Below the pieces are notes generated by a model. It was not told where the DNA came from. It did not search any database and was given only the letters and a program-made list of their open reading frames with translations. Shown one piece after another: positions 57,218 to 64,000 of a DNA stretch of 64,000 nucleotides; positions within the stretch are counted from its first letter, which is position 1, and each line of letters opens with the position of its first letter. A program made the translations under genes and the position numbers. This stretch comes from RYN-124 sp033851845. GTDB taxonomy: Bacteria; Actinomycetota; Actinomycetes; Mycobacteriales; SCTD01. The stretch covers positions 34,090 to 98,089 of the forward strand of contig JAWWOH010000140.1 of NCBI GenBank assembly GCA_033851845.1, given 5' to 3'.

Positions 57218-60010
57218 CTAGGGCGAGGCGGTGCCGGAGGGGGTCGGCGTCCGAGTCGGCGAGGCGGTGCCGGAGGGGGTCGGCGTCGGAGTCGGCGAGG
57301 CGGTGCCCGCCGGGGTCGGCGTCCCAGTCGGCGAAGCAGTGCCGGACGGGGTCGGCGTCGGGCTCGGCGAGGCCGACCCCGAAGCGCTCGCGGAGGGCGT
57401 CGACGACGGCGAACCGCTCTGCGAGCCACTCGTCAGGTACCCGGTGACGTCGACGATGACGTGACTCTCCGGGTCTGCACCACCGCCGACGAAGACCGTC
57501 ACAGTCCGATCCCGCCCCAGCCCGACGATGACCTCGTTCGCCTGGTCGGCACCGGGCCGGAAGTTCACGTTGGACGTCCCCGGGTTGCTGGAGCCACCGG
57601 GGTAGGCAGCGACGAAGCCACGGGCCGAGGCGCCGGTCGCGGTCACGTTCAGGACAACCGCCCGCGCGTCCGCGACAGCGGGCGGCATGGTCACGACCCG
57701 CTCTCCGCGGAAGCGGCCGGCCGGGCCACCGACGTTGCTGCCCGGGCGGGTGTCGAGAACGCGGACCGGCGCATCCAAGCCGACGTACGCCGACCCGCCG
57801 GCGGCCGGCGGATCGACGACGCCGACGAGGTCGACGATGAGCCGGCCGGCGGGCGGGGTCCGACCGCCGAACGTCAGGGAGACCCGGCCGTTGGCGACCC
57901 GAGTGACGACTTCGTTGGCCTGGGTCTGCCCGCGGTCGAAGTTGACGTTGGAGGTGTCAGGGCTCGTGCCCGTCGGGTGGACGACGAGGTAGCCGGGTTG
58001 GGTCGGGCCGTCGACGGTGACGTTGAGGACAACCGACGTCGCCGTGCCGATGCGCGCCGACAGGTCGACGACGGTCTCGCCGCTCCGCTTCACCTGCGAG
58101 GTCGTGCCGCTGTCGAAGGCACGCTGCGGCGTCAACGCCCTCATCGACCCGCCGCTCGCGTCGCTCGGCGAGAAGAACCCCACGACGTCCACGATGACCT
58201 CCACCGTCGCCGGCGGGGTCGTTCCCGATTGCACATCGACGACGAAGCGCTTGTCCGAGGACAGCCCGGTGATGACCTCGTTGGCCTGCTGAGCCGCTGA
58301 GGTCGACGTCGCCTTGCGGAAGTTGACGTTCGACGTCGCGGGTCGCGCCTGACCGGCGGGATAGACGACGACGTACCCGTTGTTGGTGCCGTTCACGACG
58401 GTGACGTTGAGAACCGCCGCCGTCGCGGTCGCCGATACGCGACTGGAGAGGTCGAGCACCGTTGGACCACGCCGGTACGGCTGCGTCGTCCCGCGGCTGT
58501 CGAACAGCCGGACCGGCGAGGCGAGGGCCACGTACTTGCCGGCGGCGCTCGGTGCCGACGTGGCGGTCGGACTCGCACCGCTCCCCTGCGTGATGCTGAA
58601 GCAGCCGACGCAGGCCGAGCTCGACTGGCCGTCCGTGGTCATCGCCGTGACGTCACGCTTGCCCGGCGACGCCGACGAGGAGATCTCGAGCGTGGCGGTC
58701 GCGTGCGCGCTGTCGACGTACACGACTGAGGTCGTCGTGACACCGGCCCCGAACGAGAGCACCGTCCCGCGCGAGAGCCCCTGGCCGGTCACGGTGACCG
58801 TGCGCGTCTGACCTTGGCTCCCGTTGTTGGGGTCCACGTTCGTCACGGACGGCGACTGCAGCTGCACGACGGTCAGCCGGCACGAGCAGGTGTTCACGCC
58901 GCCGTCTGCACCGACGAGCTGGGGCTGGTAGGCCTCCGAGCCGGGCGCGGCGCCGCCGACGTGGAAGTCAGCCGACACCGAACCGGACGTGTACGTCGGG
59001 TCGGTGCCTTCGATGGTGAGGTCGCGGTTCGCCGAGCCGGTCTTGCCCACGAAGACGAGTTGCGGCTTCGCGCCGGCGGGCAGGTTGCTGCCGTAGAAGG
59101 TGAGCCGGGCAGTCGCGTTATCGGGGTCGTTGCGCACGGTGTTGGGCGTGACCGCCTGCAGCGGGGATCCGTTGACGCTGAAGCAGCTCTGGCAGACGTA
59201 CGTCGCACCGTCGGGGTTGGTAAGCCGGACGTTGCGAGCTCCGGTGATCGCGTCGGGGGCCACCTCGACGCGCCGGATCATCGAGGTCGACGTCGTTCGG
59301 GTCTTGATCTCGATGTGGCAGGGAGCCTGCTGCGGTGGGATGTCCTGAGCGCACGCCTGCTGCCCCTCCTGGTTGTCGCTGTACGCGTCGTACGGGACGA
59401 CGTTGGGGTCAATGCGTGTGTCGACGGTTCCGTTCGGGAGCAGCATCTCGATGCGCGTGCCGCGGTTGAAGCCCTTTCCCGTGAACGTCGTGTTGGCGGC
59501 GCCGCCCTGGCTCAGCGCGTTGGGTGACAGCGACATGAGCGCGAGCGGTTCCGCGTTGAACACGTTGAAGCAGGCTTTGCAGGAGTCGGTCGTCGCACCG
59601 GGCGGTACGACCTGGGTGAAGGGGTCGACCGGGCCGTTGTAGATCGTCACGTCGTACACACCCGGCTTGGCCGGACCGTCGTCGTAGCCGCTCCCCTCAT
59701 CCGTCAGGTCCACGGTCACCGTGGGGTTCTTCGAGGGGGTGTTGTTGTCGGTGAAGCCGGTGATCGTGTCGCCGCCTTGCGATGTGCTGGCGGCACCTGC
59801 CCGCTCGAAGACCACCATCGACGAGGGGTTCATCAGGTCCTCGGTCGTCAGTGTGATGGTCAGACTGCTGTTGTTGTTCAAGCCGTACGCCGGCGACAGT
59901 CGCGTGATGCTGCCCGCGGAAGCAGGCGGCGCGAGGACGATCCCGACTGCGACCGCGACGACAGTGACGCCGGCCCCGGCCGCCAGGCGCCGGCGGGTGA
60001 CGATGTTCAT
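57218..60010 (-). CDS. secreted IPT/TIG-repeat surface protein
   Basis: 930 residues from ATG at 60010 behind GAGGGG. The signal peptide ends near PPASAGS. Four IPT/TIG-like Ig domains (about 34-475) follow, each ending in a close cysteine pair: CKACF, CQSCF, CSCRL and CVGCF. Next come three related beta domains (about 490-615, 620-735, 740-862), each opening VRLFDSR-like and containing a SNVNFR motif. A Ser/Pro/Thr tail forms the C-terminus. No membrane anchor or LPxTG is visible. It is divergent from a LuxR-type regulator with a palindrome between. It is an exported envelope or adhesion protein; the ligand is unknown. Confidence 0.85.
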   Translation of the reverse strand: MNIVTRRRLAAGAGVTVVAVAVGIVLAPPASAGSITRLSPAYGLNNNSSLTITLTTEDLMNPSSMVVFERAGAASTSQGGDTITGFTDNNTPSKNPTVTVDLTDEGSGYDDGPAKPGVYDVTIYNGPVDPFTQVVPPGATTDSCKACFNVFNAEPLALMSLSPNALSQGGAANTTFTGKGFNRGTRIEMLLPNGTVDTRIDPNVVPYDAYSDNQEGQQACAQDIPPQQAPCHIEIKTRTTSTSMIRRVEVAPDAITGARNVRLTNPDGATYVCQSCFSVNGSPLQAVTPNTVRNDPDNATARLTFYGSNLPAGAKPQLVFVGKTGSANRDLTIEGTDPTYTSGSVSADFHVGGAAPGSEAYQPQLVGADGGVNTCSCRLTVVQLQSPSVTNVDPNNGSQGQTRTVTVTGQGLSRGTVLSFGAGVTTTSVVYVDSAHATATLEISSSASPGKRDVTAMTTDGQSSSACVGCFSITQGSGASPTATSAPSAAGKYVALASPVRLFDSRGTTQPYRRGPTVLDLSSRVSATATAAVLNVTVVNGTNNGYVVVYPAGQARPATSNVNFRKATSTSAAQQANEVITGLSSDKRFVVDVQSGTTPPATVEVIVDVVGFFSPSDASGGSMRALTPQRAFDSGTTSQVKRSGETVVDLSARIGTATSVVLNVTVDGPTQPGYLVVHPTGTSPDTSNVNFDRGQTQANEVVTRVANGRVSLTFGGRTPPAGRLIVDLVGVVDPPAAGGSAYVGLDAPVRVLDTRPGSNVGGPAGRFRGERVVTMPPAVADARAVVLNVTATGASARGFVAAYPGGSSNPGTSNVNFRPGADQANEVIVGLGRDRTVTVFVGGGADPESHVIVDVTGYLTSGSQSGSPSSTPSASASGSASPSPTPTPSGTASPTGTPTPAGTASPTPTPTPSGTASPTRTPTPSGTASP
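57226..57370 (-). repeat. 36-bp tandem repeat (Ser/Pro/Thr tail)
   Basis: Four copies of a 36-base unit encode 12-residue repeats of the type SPTPTPSGTA at the end of the TIG protein. Units differ at a few positions. It forms an extended, probably glycosylatable linker at the C-terminus. Confidence 0.8.
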
Positions 60011-60095
60011 GGTTGCCCCTCAGTGCGGACCGCGCTGCCGTCGTTGGCGGTGGTTGCTGAGGTGCCGCACGACCGCCAAAGGCTCGCGACGCAGG

Positions 60096-60111
60096 TGGCG
60101 AGTTCCCGCCA
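60096..60111. promoter_or_regulatory. inverted repeat between TIG gene and LuxR-type regulator
   Basis: TGGCGAGTTCCCGCCA is an inverted repeat with one mismatch (TGGCGAG / CCCGCCA, two-base spacer), 86 bases upstream of the TIG start and 96 upstream of the regulator start. A perfect version lies at 62809-62824 before another secreted-protein gene. Confidence 0.55.
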
Positions 60112-60206
60112 AGGACGGCGTCACGAAGATCGACGAAATCGAATCGATGACATCTCGAACCTTCTGGCCGGCTCCGGCGCCTGAGCAGTACACGAAAGGC
60201 GCCTGC

Positions 60207-60824
60207 ATGAGCACCGAGATCGTCGTCGGCGAGGCCGCGATCGAGGCCTGCGCCGTTCGAGCGGTGCTCACGGCACGCAGCACGGTGCGCGTCCTGCGAG
60301 ACACCGGGGTGCTCGCCGCGGCCGCCGACTCCGTGCTGACCGGTGACGCAGCCGTCCGCCTGCTGGTGTCCGCCAACGCCCTGGACGGTCCGCGCATCAA
60401 CCCCGAGCTGTGGGCCCAGAGACGAGGCGCCGACCGCGTCCGGTTCCTGCGCGGCTCGCACCCGAGCGTGGTGATCGTCGACGACCAGCTCGCGCTGCTG
60501 CCGGCAGATCCGGCATCGTCGGAGCCGGCCTGTCTGTGCGTCACGGACCGGGACGTCGTGTGGGCGGTGTCGCTGCTGTTCGACGCGCTCTGGGAGTGCT
60601 CGTGGGAGCTGACCCCTGTTGCAGCGAGCGGCGCGCTTCTCGACGACCAGGAGCGTCAGCTGCTCGCACTCGTGGTCGCCGGCATCAAGGACGAGACCAT
60701 CGCCCGTCAGCTGGGCATGGGCAGTCGGACGGTGCAGCGCCGGATCAGTGCGATGTCGCAGCGGATGGGCGCGCGTAACCGGCTGGAGCTCGTGCGGACA
60801 GCGATGGAGCTGGGGCTCGCATGA
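60207..60824 (+). CDS. LuxR-type transcriptional regulator
   Basis: 205 residues from ATG at 60207, GAAAGG upstream; the frame is open further up without a good RBS. The C-terminal HTH_LuxR is clear: LDDQERQLLALVVAGIKDETIARQLGMGSRTVQRRISAMSQRMGARNRLELVRTAMELG. The N-terminal 140 residues resemble a degenerate sensory or PLD-like TrmB/LuxR domain (NPELWAQRRGADRVRFL, SVVIVDDQLALLPADP); no receiver-domain Asp site is evident. It is divergent from the TIG gene, which it likely controls. Confidence 0.85.
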   Translation: MSTEIVVGEAAIEACAVRAVLTARSTVRVLRDTGVLAAAADSVLTGDAAVRLLVSANALDGPRINPELWAQRRGADRVRFLRGSHPSVVIVDDQLALLPADPASSEPACLCVTDRDVVWAVSLLFDALWECSWELTPVAASGALLDDQERQLLALVVAGIKDETIARQLGMGSRTVQRRISAMSQRMGARNRLELVRTAMELGLA

Positions 60825-60838
60825 GCACAGTCAGCAGG

Positions 60839-61717
60839 TCACGTCTTGTCGACGGTCAGGGCCTGGTGGTCGCGCACTCCCGACACGGGCGCGGCGGTGG
60901 TCCAGGCCTCCAAGGTGTACGACCCGGGCGGCACCAGCCGATCGCTGTCGTCGCGGCGGTCCCACATCAGCTCCCACGCGACGCAGTCCCCGGTCAGGAC
61001 CGACTCCTGCCGTGCAGCCTTGTAGTGCTGCACCGCAGGCCGGTACGTCCACACCACCTGGCCGCCGCGGTCGACTACGCGAAAGCCGACTTCCTGGTTG
61101 GAGGACCAGGAGAGGCTGCCTGGCACCTCGTTCTCCGACCGGCACACGGCCAGCCGCAGGGACTGTCCCTGCTGCTGGCCGTCGAGCAACGACAGCTTGC
61201 CGACCTGGCCGATGATGCACCAGCCGGGCACCGTCTCCGAACCCGCTCGTCCGCAGTTCACCGGGCGGTTCACGCCGGTGGGATCGAGTCGGGTGGCCGG
61301 CGGATCAGGCTTGTGCACCGCTCCGCGCGAGCTCGGCTGTGTCAGCGTCGTCGGCGTACGGCGAGTTGTCGTCGTACGCCGGTGCGACTGCGAGCTCACC
61401 GCGTGTCCGTGGCCGTACTGCTCGCCGACAGAGGTCGGGCCTGAGGTCGTCGTCGAGACGGGTCCGGGCGCGTCCAGGAGACCGGAGACCACCGAGGGAT
61501 GCCCGGCCGGCGGCAGCAGCGACTCCTGACCACTCCCGGCGAGCGGCCCCAGGGCCACCCACGCACCCACCGCGAGTGCGAGCGCTCCACTGCCGACACC
61601 GACAGCGCGTCGCGTACGCCGGCGGTGGGCCCGTTCGCGGATGGTCGGCAGTGCCTGCGCGTCGAGCGGCAGCACAGGCAGGTACCGCCCGGGGGGCAGC
61701 AGTTCGAGGTCAGGCAC
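60839..61717 (-). CDS. membrane BsuPI-domain protein, candidate anti-sigma factor
   Basis: 292 residues from ATG at 61717, overlapping the sigma-factor stop by 8 bases. A cytoplasmic N-terminus (about 1-38, ending RRRTRRA) is followed by one membrane helix (about 39-58) and a Thr/Ser/Pro/His-rich stalk. A C-terminal domain (about 150-292) has paired cysteines and a BsuPI-like region: VVWTYRPAVQHYKAARQESVLTGDCVAWELMWD then LVPPGSYTLEAW. The position and topology fit a membrane anti-sigma factor sensing the outside. No zinc-binding HxxxCxxC anti-sigma motif is present. Confidence 0.72.
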   Translation of the reverse strand: MPDLELLPPGRYLPVLPLDAQALPTIRERAHRRRTRRAVGVGSGALALAVGAWVALGPLAGSGQESLLPPAGHPSVVSGLLDAPGPVSTTTSGPTSVGEQYGHGHAVSSQSHRRTTTTRRTPTTLTQPSSRGAVHKPDPPATRLDPTGVNRPVNCGRAGSETVPGWCIIGQVGKLSLLDGQQQGQSLRLAVCRSENEVPGSLSWSSNQEVGFRVVDRGGQVVWTYRPAVQHYKAARQESVLTGDCVAWELMWDRRDDSDRLVPPGSYTLEAWTTAAPVSGVRDHQALTVDKT

Positions 61718-62231
61718 CGGGAGCCTCCAGCACGGCCTGCAGCTGGGCGCGGGCCTCGTGCAGCCGACGCTTCACGGTGCCGAGGGGCAGATGCAGCTGC
61801 TCGGCGACCTCAGCCACCGGGAGATCGGCGTAGTAGTGGAGCAGGACCGGCACCCGCAGCCCCTTGGGCAGTCGGTTGACCAGGTCCCACAGCCACGGGT
61901 CGTGCGGCCCCACCGTTGTCGGCGAGATCCGGTCGACCGTTGCCAGCGCGCGGCTCTCGCGTTGTCGCCGACGCCAGTGCGAGCGCGCGAGGTTGGTGGC
62001 CGCGGCGTACACGTAGGCCCGTGGGTGACGCACGGTCCGCCAGCGTGCGAACAGGTCCACGAACGCCTCCTGTGCGAGGTCCTGCGCAAGAGCGACGTCG
62101 CCGACGAGGGTCACGAGGTAGCCGACGAGTGCGCCGTTGTTCTCCTGATAGCAGGCGAGCAAGGCGGCGGTGCCGGTGTCGCTGGCCGCGCGGGTCACGA
62201 CTGACCCGCCGACCACCGCTGGGACGGACAC
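61710..62231 (-). CDS. ECF RNA polymerase sigma factor (sigma-70 family)
   Basis: 173 residues from GTG at 62231 behind GAGGAGG. Region 2 includes YLVTLVGDVALAQDLAQEAFVDLFARWRTVRHPRAYVYAAATNLARSHWRRR. Region 4 includes LVNRLPKGLRVPVLLHYYADLPVAEVAEQLHLPLGTVKRRLHEARAQL. Length and the short linker fit the SigE-like actinobacterial ECF group. It is coupled to the downstream membrane BsuPI protein and lies 73 bases after the secreted-protein gene at 62305-62736. Confidence 0.92.
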   Translation of the reverse strand: MSVPAVVGGSVVTRAASDTGTAALLACYQENNGALVGYLVTLVGDVALAQDLAQEAFVDLFARWRTVRHPRAYVYAAATNLARSHWRRRQRESRALATVDRISPTTVGPHDPWLWDLVNRLPKGLRVPVLLHYYADLPVAEVAEQLHLPLGTVKRRLHEARAQLQAVLEAPGA

Positions 62232-62304
62232 CGGCACCTCCTCGTTGCTGAGTCGACGCAGCAGGGTCGAAGGTTCGGTCGATGTTCGACCGCCCGCTAC
62301 GGGC

Positions 62305-62736
62305 TCAGTGGCGAAAGGTCGCAAGGACCTCTCCCGACACCGGGACGCCGGCGGCGCCGGAGCAGACCGCCGTCGCGACGACCCGGACCACGACCTCCGT
62401 GCGGGCGGGGTTCAGCCGGACGGCCGGCGACTTCCCGCAGAACGTGCCGAGCGGGAGGTCGCCGTGCAGCGTGCGCTGCCACACCTCGATAGCCACCGGC
62501 AGGCCGGTCACATCCCGGGCCGCGACGGTGACGCTGTACTCACCGGCGAGGGCGACGAACGACGCGGTGCCGAGCGGTTGCCCCGCGACAGCGCCGCCGG
62601 CCGTCTCCCCGACCACGTCGACCCAGGTCCCCAGGTACGCCGACCGCGCCGTGTGCCCGGGCTCGGCCCCCGCGGAGGCGGGCAGGACGGCGAGGACAAG
62701 CGGTGCCAGGACCAGTACCGCCCGCGCCCTGCCCAT
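62305..62736 (-). CDS. small secreted protein
   Basis: 143 residues from ATG at 62736 with GGAGG upstream. The signal peptide MGRARAVLVLAPLVLAVLPASAGAE is clear. The mature part is beta-rich and contains two cysteines (GTFCGKSP and TAVCSGAAG) and no recognised domain. It lies first in line before the sigma/anti-sigma pair, 73 bases away, and may share their transcript. The inverted repeat at 62809-62824 lies 73 bases upstream of its start. Confidence 0.75.
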   Translation of the reverse strand: MGRARAVLVLAPLVLAVLPASAGAEPGHTARSAYLGTWVDVVGETAGGAVAGQPLGTASFVALAGEYSVTVAARDVTGLPVAIEVWQRTLHGDLPLGTFCGKSPAVRLNPARTEVVVRVVATAVCSGAAGVPVSGEVLATFRH

Positions 62737-62808
62737 CTGGCCTCCAGCGGGTTTCCTTACGGTGACTACTAGACCGAGGAGCCCCGGGAGCACTGCGAGG
62801 TTCGCCGA

Positions 62809-62824
62809 TGGCGAGTTCTCGCCA
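62809..62824. promoter_or_regulatory. perfect inverted repeat upstream of secreted-protein gene
   Basis: TGGCGAGTTCTCGCCA: arms TGGCGAG and CTCGCCA are exact reverse complements around TT. It matches the site at 60096-60111 at 15 of 16 positions and has a similar distance to its downstream gene, so both are likely bound by the same regulator. Confidence 0.6.
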
Positions 62825-62873
62825 CCCTTGCCGGTGCCGCCCCGGCTGACCGACGGCCCGCGAGCAGTTCAGG

Positions 62874-63158
62874 TCAGTGCGAGACCGCGGCGGCGTTGAG
62901 CACCTGAGCGATGGCGGCAGCCGCCCGCGCTGCATCGGGTCCGTCCGCCCACACCGTCACCGTCTCACCGGCTCGCGCGCCGAGGCCCATCACCGCGAGG
63001 ACCGAACGCCCGTCAACAGAGCGGCCACCGGTCAGCAGGGAGACAGCGGCCTCGAAGGTCGCCGCGACTTGAGCCACTTGCCCGGCCGGGCGCGCGTGCA
63101 GGTCGGCACCGAGCACGACTTGCAGCGTCGTGCCGGCGCTCTCAGGACTTGCGGGCAT
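62874..63158 (-). CDS. HPr family phosphocarrier protein
   Basis: 94 residues from ATG at 63158, overlapping the EIIA gene by 17 bases. The phosphorylation site is His21 in GADLHARPAGQVAQVAA. The regulatory-serine region after DGRSVLAVMGLGARAGETVTVWADG is typical of HPr. It shuttles phosphate from enzyme I to EIIA domains. Its partner here is the DhaM-type EIIA, so it may serve the dihydroxyacetone kinase relay, or be the general HPr of the cell. Confidence 0.9.
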   Translation of the reverse strand: MPASPESAGTTLQVVLGADLHARPAGQVAQVAATFEAAVSLLTGGRSVDGRSVLAVMGLGARAGETVTVWADGPDAARAAAAIAQVLNAAAVSH

Positions 63159-63537
63159 GGCGCGCCTCCTCGGCCGCAGCGAGCACTGCCTCGATCGGCG
63201 CACCGGTAGACGCGACGACAGCCGCTGCAACGGCGCCTTCGACGAACGGTGCGTCGGCGAGATGCACACCAGGTACGGCGTACGACGGATCCGCGAGGTA
63301 GCTGCGCGAGGTGAGCACCGAGCTGCCGAGGTCGGCGATGATGACGACGCCTGCGCCGTCATCGGCCTTCTCCACAGCGGAGACGAGTGCCTCGAGGCTC
63401 GTGCCGAGCTGCCCGTCCTCGGTGCCGCCGATGCCGATCACCCGCGCTCCGTCCTGGCACACCGACAACGCGACGTCCGCCGCGCCTTCGGCCAGCGCGC
63501 GACTGTGCGAGATCAACACGATTCCTACGCCGCTCAT
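63142..63537 (-). CDS. dhaM: PTS EIIA-Man-like protein, DhaM type
   Basis: 131 residues from ATG at 63537 (MSGVGIVLISHSRALAEGAADVALSV) with phosphorylated His11 in SHSRALAEG. GGTEDGQLGTSLEALVSAVEKADDGAGVVIIADLGSSVLTSRSYLA follows the EIIA-Man / DhaM pattern. DhaM passes phosphate from HPr to the ADP of dihydroxyacetone kinase. In other bacteria DhaM is often fused to HPr and EI parts; here HPr is a separate overlapping gene. dhaK and dhaL are not within the visible neighbourhood. Confidence 0.85.
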   Translation of the reverse strand: MSGVGIVLISHSRALAEGAADVALSVCQDGARVIGIGGTEDGQLGTSLEALVSAVEKADDGAGVVIIADLGSSVLTSRSYLADPSYAVPGVHLADAPFVEGAVAAAVVASTGAPIEAVLAAAEEARHARKS

Positions 63538-63553
63538 CGGGCACCTTCCGGTA

Positions 63554-63572
63554 TGTTCGACCATGCTGAACA
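63554..63572. promoter_or_regulatory. putative IclR operator between dhaM and iclR-type gene
   Basis: TGTTCGACCATGCTGAACA has symmetric ends TGTTC / GAACA with a nine-base centre. It sits in the 65-base divergent gap between the DhaM-type gene and the IclR regulator, overlapping the likely dhaM promoter region. IclR-family regulators commonly bind such sites; the assignment is inferred. Confidence 0.5.
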
Positions 63573-63602
63573 GCGGTCAGCAAGAACGAGTCGGGGAGTG
63601 AC

Positions 63603-64000
63603 GTGATCCAGTCGGTCGATCGGGCGGCGCGGATCCTGCACGAGCTCGGCTCGGGCAGCCCGTCCCTCGGCGTCACCGAGCTCGCCTCCCGCCTCGGGCT
63701 GGCCAAGCCGACCGTGCACGGACTGCTGCGCACTCTCGAGGACTGCGGCCTCGTCAGCCAGGACATCGCGACCGGTCGCTACGCGCTCGGTCCCGGCGTG
63801 CTGCAGCTGGGCAACGCGTACCTCGCCGGCTCCGAGCTGCGCGCTCGCTCCATGCTGCGGGCCCGCGCACTGGCCGGCCAGGTCGACGAGGTCGTGTGGG
63901 TCGGCGTGCTCGCCGAGGCCGAGGTCATGGTGGTCCACCACGAGTTCCGGCCCGGCGACGGCGTACAGATCCTCGAAGTCGGCGCCACCATCCCGTGGCA
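63603..64000 (+). CDS. IclR family transcriptional regulator (3' end outside window)
   Basis: The start GTG at 63603 has GGGGAG upstream. The first about 132 residues are visible: winged HTH SVDRAARILHELGSGSPSLGVTELASRLGLAKPTVHGLLRTLEDCGLV, then the start of the effector domain (RYALGPGVLQLGNAYL, LRARSMLRARALAGQVDEVVWVGV). This matches the glycerol-type (GylR-like) IclR branch. It is divergent from dhaM/HPr, which it likely controls together with genes beyond the window. Confidence 0.9.
   Translation, partial: MIQSVDRAARILHELGSGSPSLGVTELASRLGLAKPTVHGLLRTLEDCGLVSQDIATGRYALGPGVLQLGNAYLAGSELRARSMLRARALAGQVDEVVWVGVLAEAEVMVVHHEFRPGDGVQILEVGATIPW

Overview
The window is high-GC and densely coded, with GTG starts and four-base stop/start overlaps throughout. 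It reads as the chromosome of an Actinomycetota species. Supporting signs are perfect actinobacterial-type LexA boxes (TCGAAC-N4-GTTCGA), a mycothiol-type DinB/maleylpyruvate isomerase protein, DUF3263 and DUF6529 families, 13E12 (DUF222) HNH genes and a LPTTG sortase signal. Genus cannot be fixed from the sequence alone. I see no rRNA, tRNA, CRISPR array, transposase or phage structural gene. No gap between genes exceeds 300 bases.

Layout. 1-8155: a translationally coupled operon of an alpha/beta hydrolase (partial), a secreted PHB-depolymerase-like esterase with a C-terminal membrane anchor, a branched-chain-amino-acid-type ABC importer (membrane-anchored binding protein, permease, fused permease-ATPase, second ATPase) and an acyl-CoA ligase. 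This looks like an export, hydrolyse, import and activate pathway of unknown substrate. 8245-9618: a small dimeric-barrel protein, then DUF6529 membrane protein, Rieske protein and a 27-residue membrane micropeptide. 9822-27327: a 2151-residue kelch/beta-helix surface protein, TetR and ArsR regulator units with clear operators, a second secreted protein sharing a C-terminal module with the first, a methyltransferase, a stand-alone SecD head protein, a MoaD/BNR-propeller pair, a collagen-like protein, a GH79-like glycosidase and an MFS transporter.

27452-37264: VapBC and RHH-Doc toxin-antitoxin pairs, the first SOS-box-controlled DUF222-HNH gene, small metabolic or unknown proteins, an HtrA-type protease, an LPTTG-anchored DUF6351 protein and a Uma2 nuclease-fold protein. 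37342-37791: chorismate mutase preceded by a previously unannotated leader peptide containing Arg-Tyr-Phe-Phe and two hairpins, a likely attenuator. 37851-49620: alcohol dehydrogenase, MTA/SAH nucleosidase, a TetR-MFS pair around a palindrome, dienelactone hydrolase, crotonase, a PBP4-type D,D-carboxypeptidase, a DHFR-like reductase, a helicase-associated-domain protein, SseB-like protein and another MFS exporter. 49736-57012: unknowns, two nucleotidyltransferase-fold modules, DUF3263, a 2OG-Fe(II) oxygenase, a Phd/VapC pair with a 22-bp perfect palindrome, a homocysteine methyltransferase remnant and the second SOS-controlled DUF222-HNH gene.

57218-64000: a 930-residue TIG-repeat surface protein divergent from a LuxR-type regulator, an ECF sigma factor with an overlapping membrane BsuPI-domain protein (candidate anti-sigma), a small secreted protein, and separate EIIA-Man (DhaM-type) and HPr genes divergent from a truncated IclR regulator. 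The TIG gene and the small secreted protein gene share a 16-bp inverted repeat (TGGCGAGTTCTCGCCA type) at a similar distance upstream, which suggests one surface-protein regulon.
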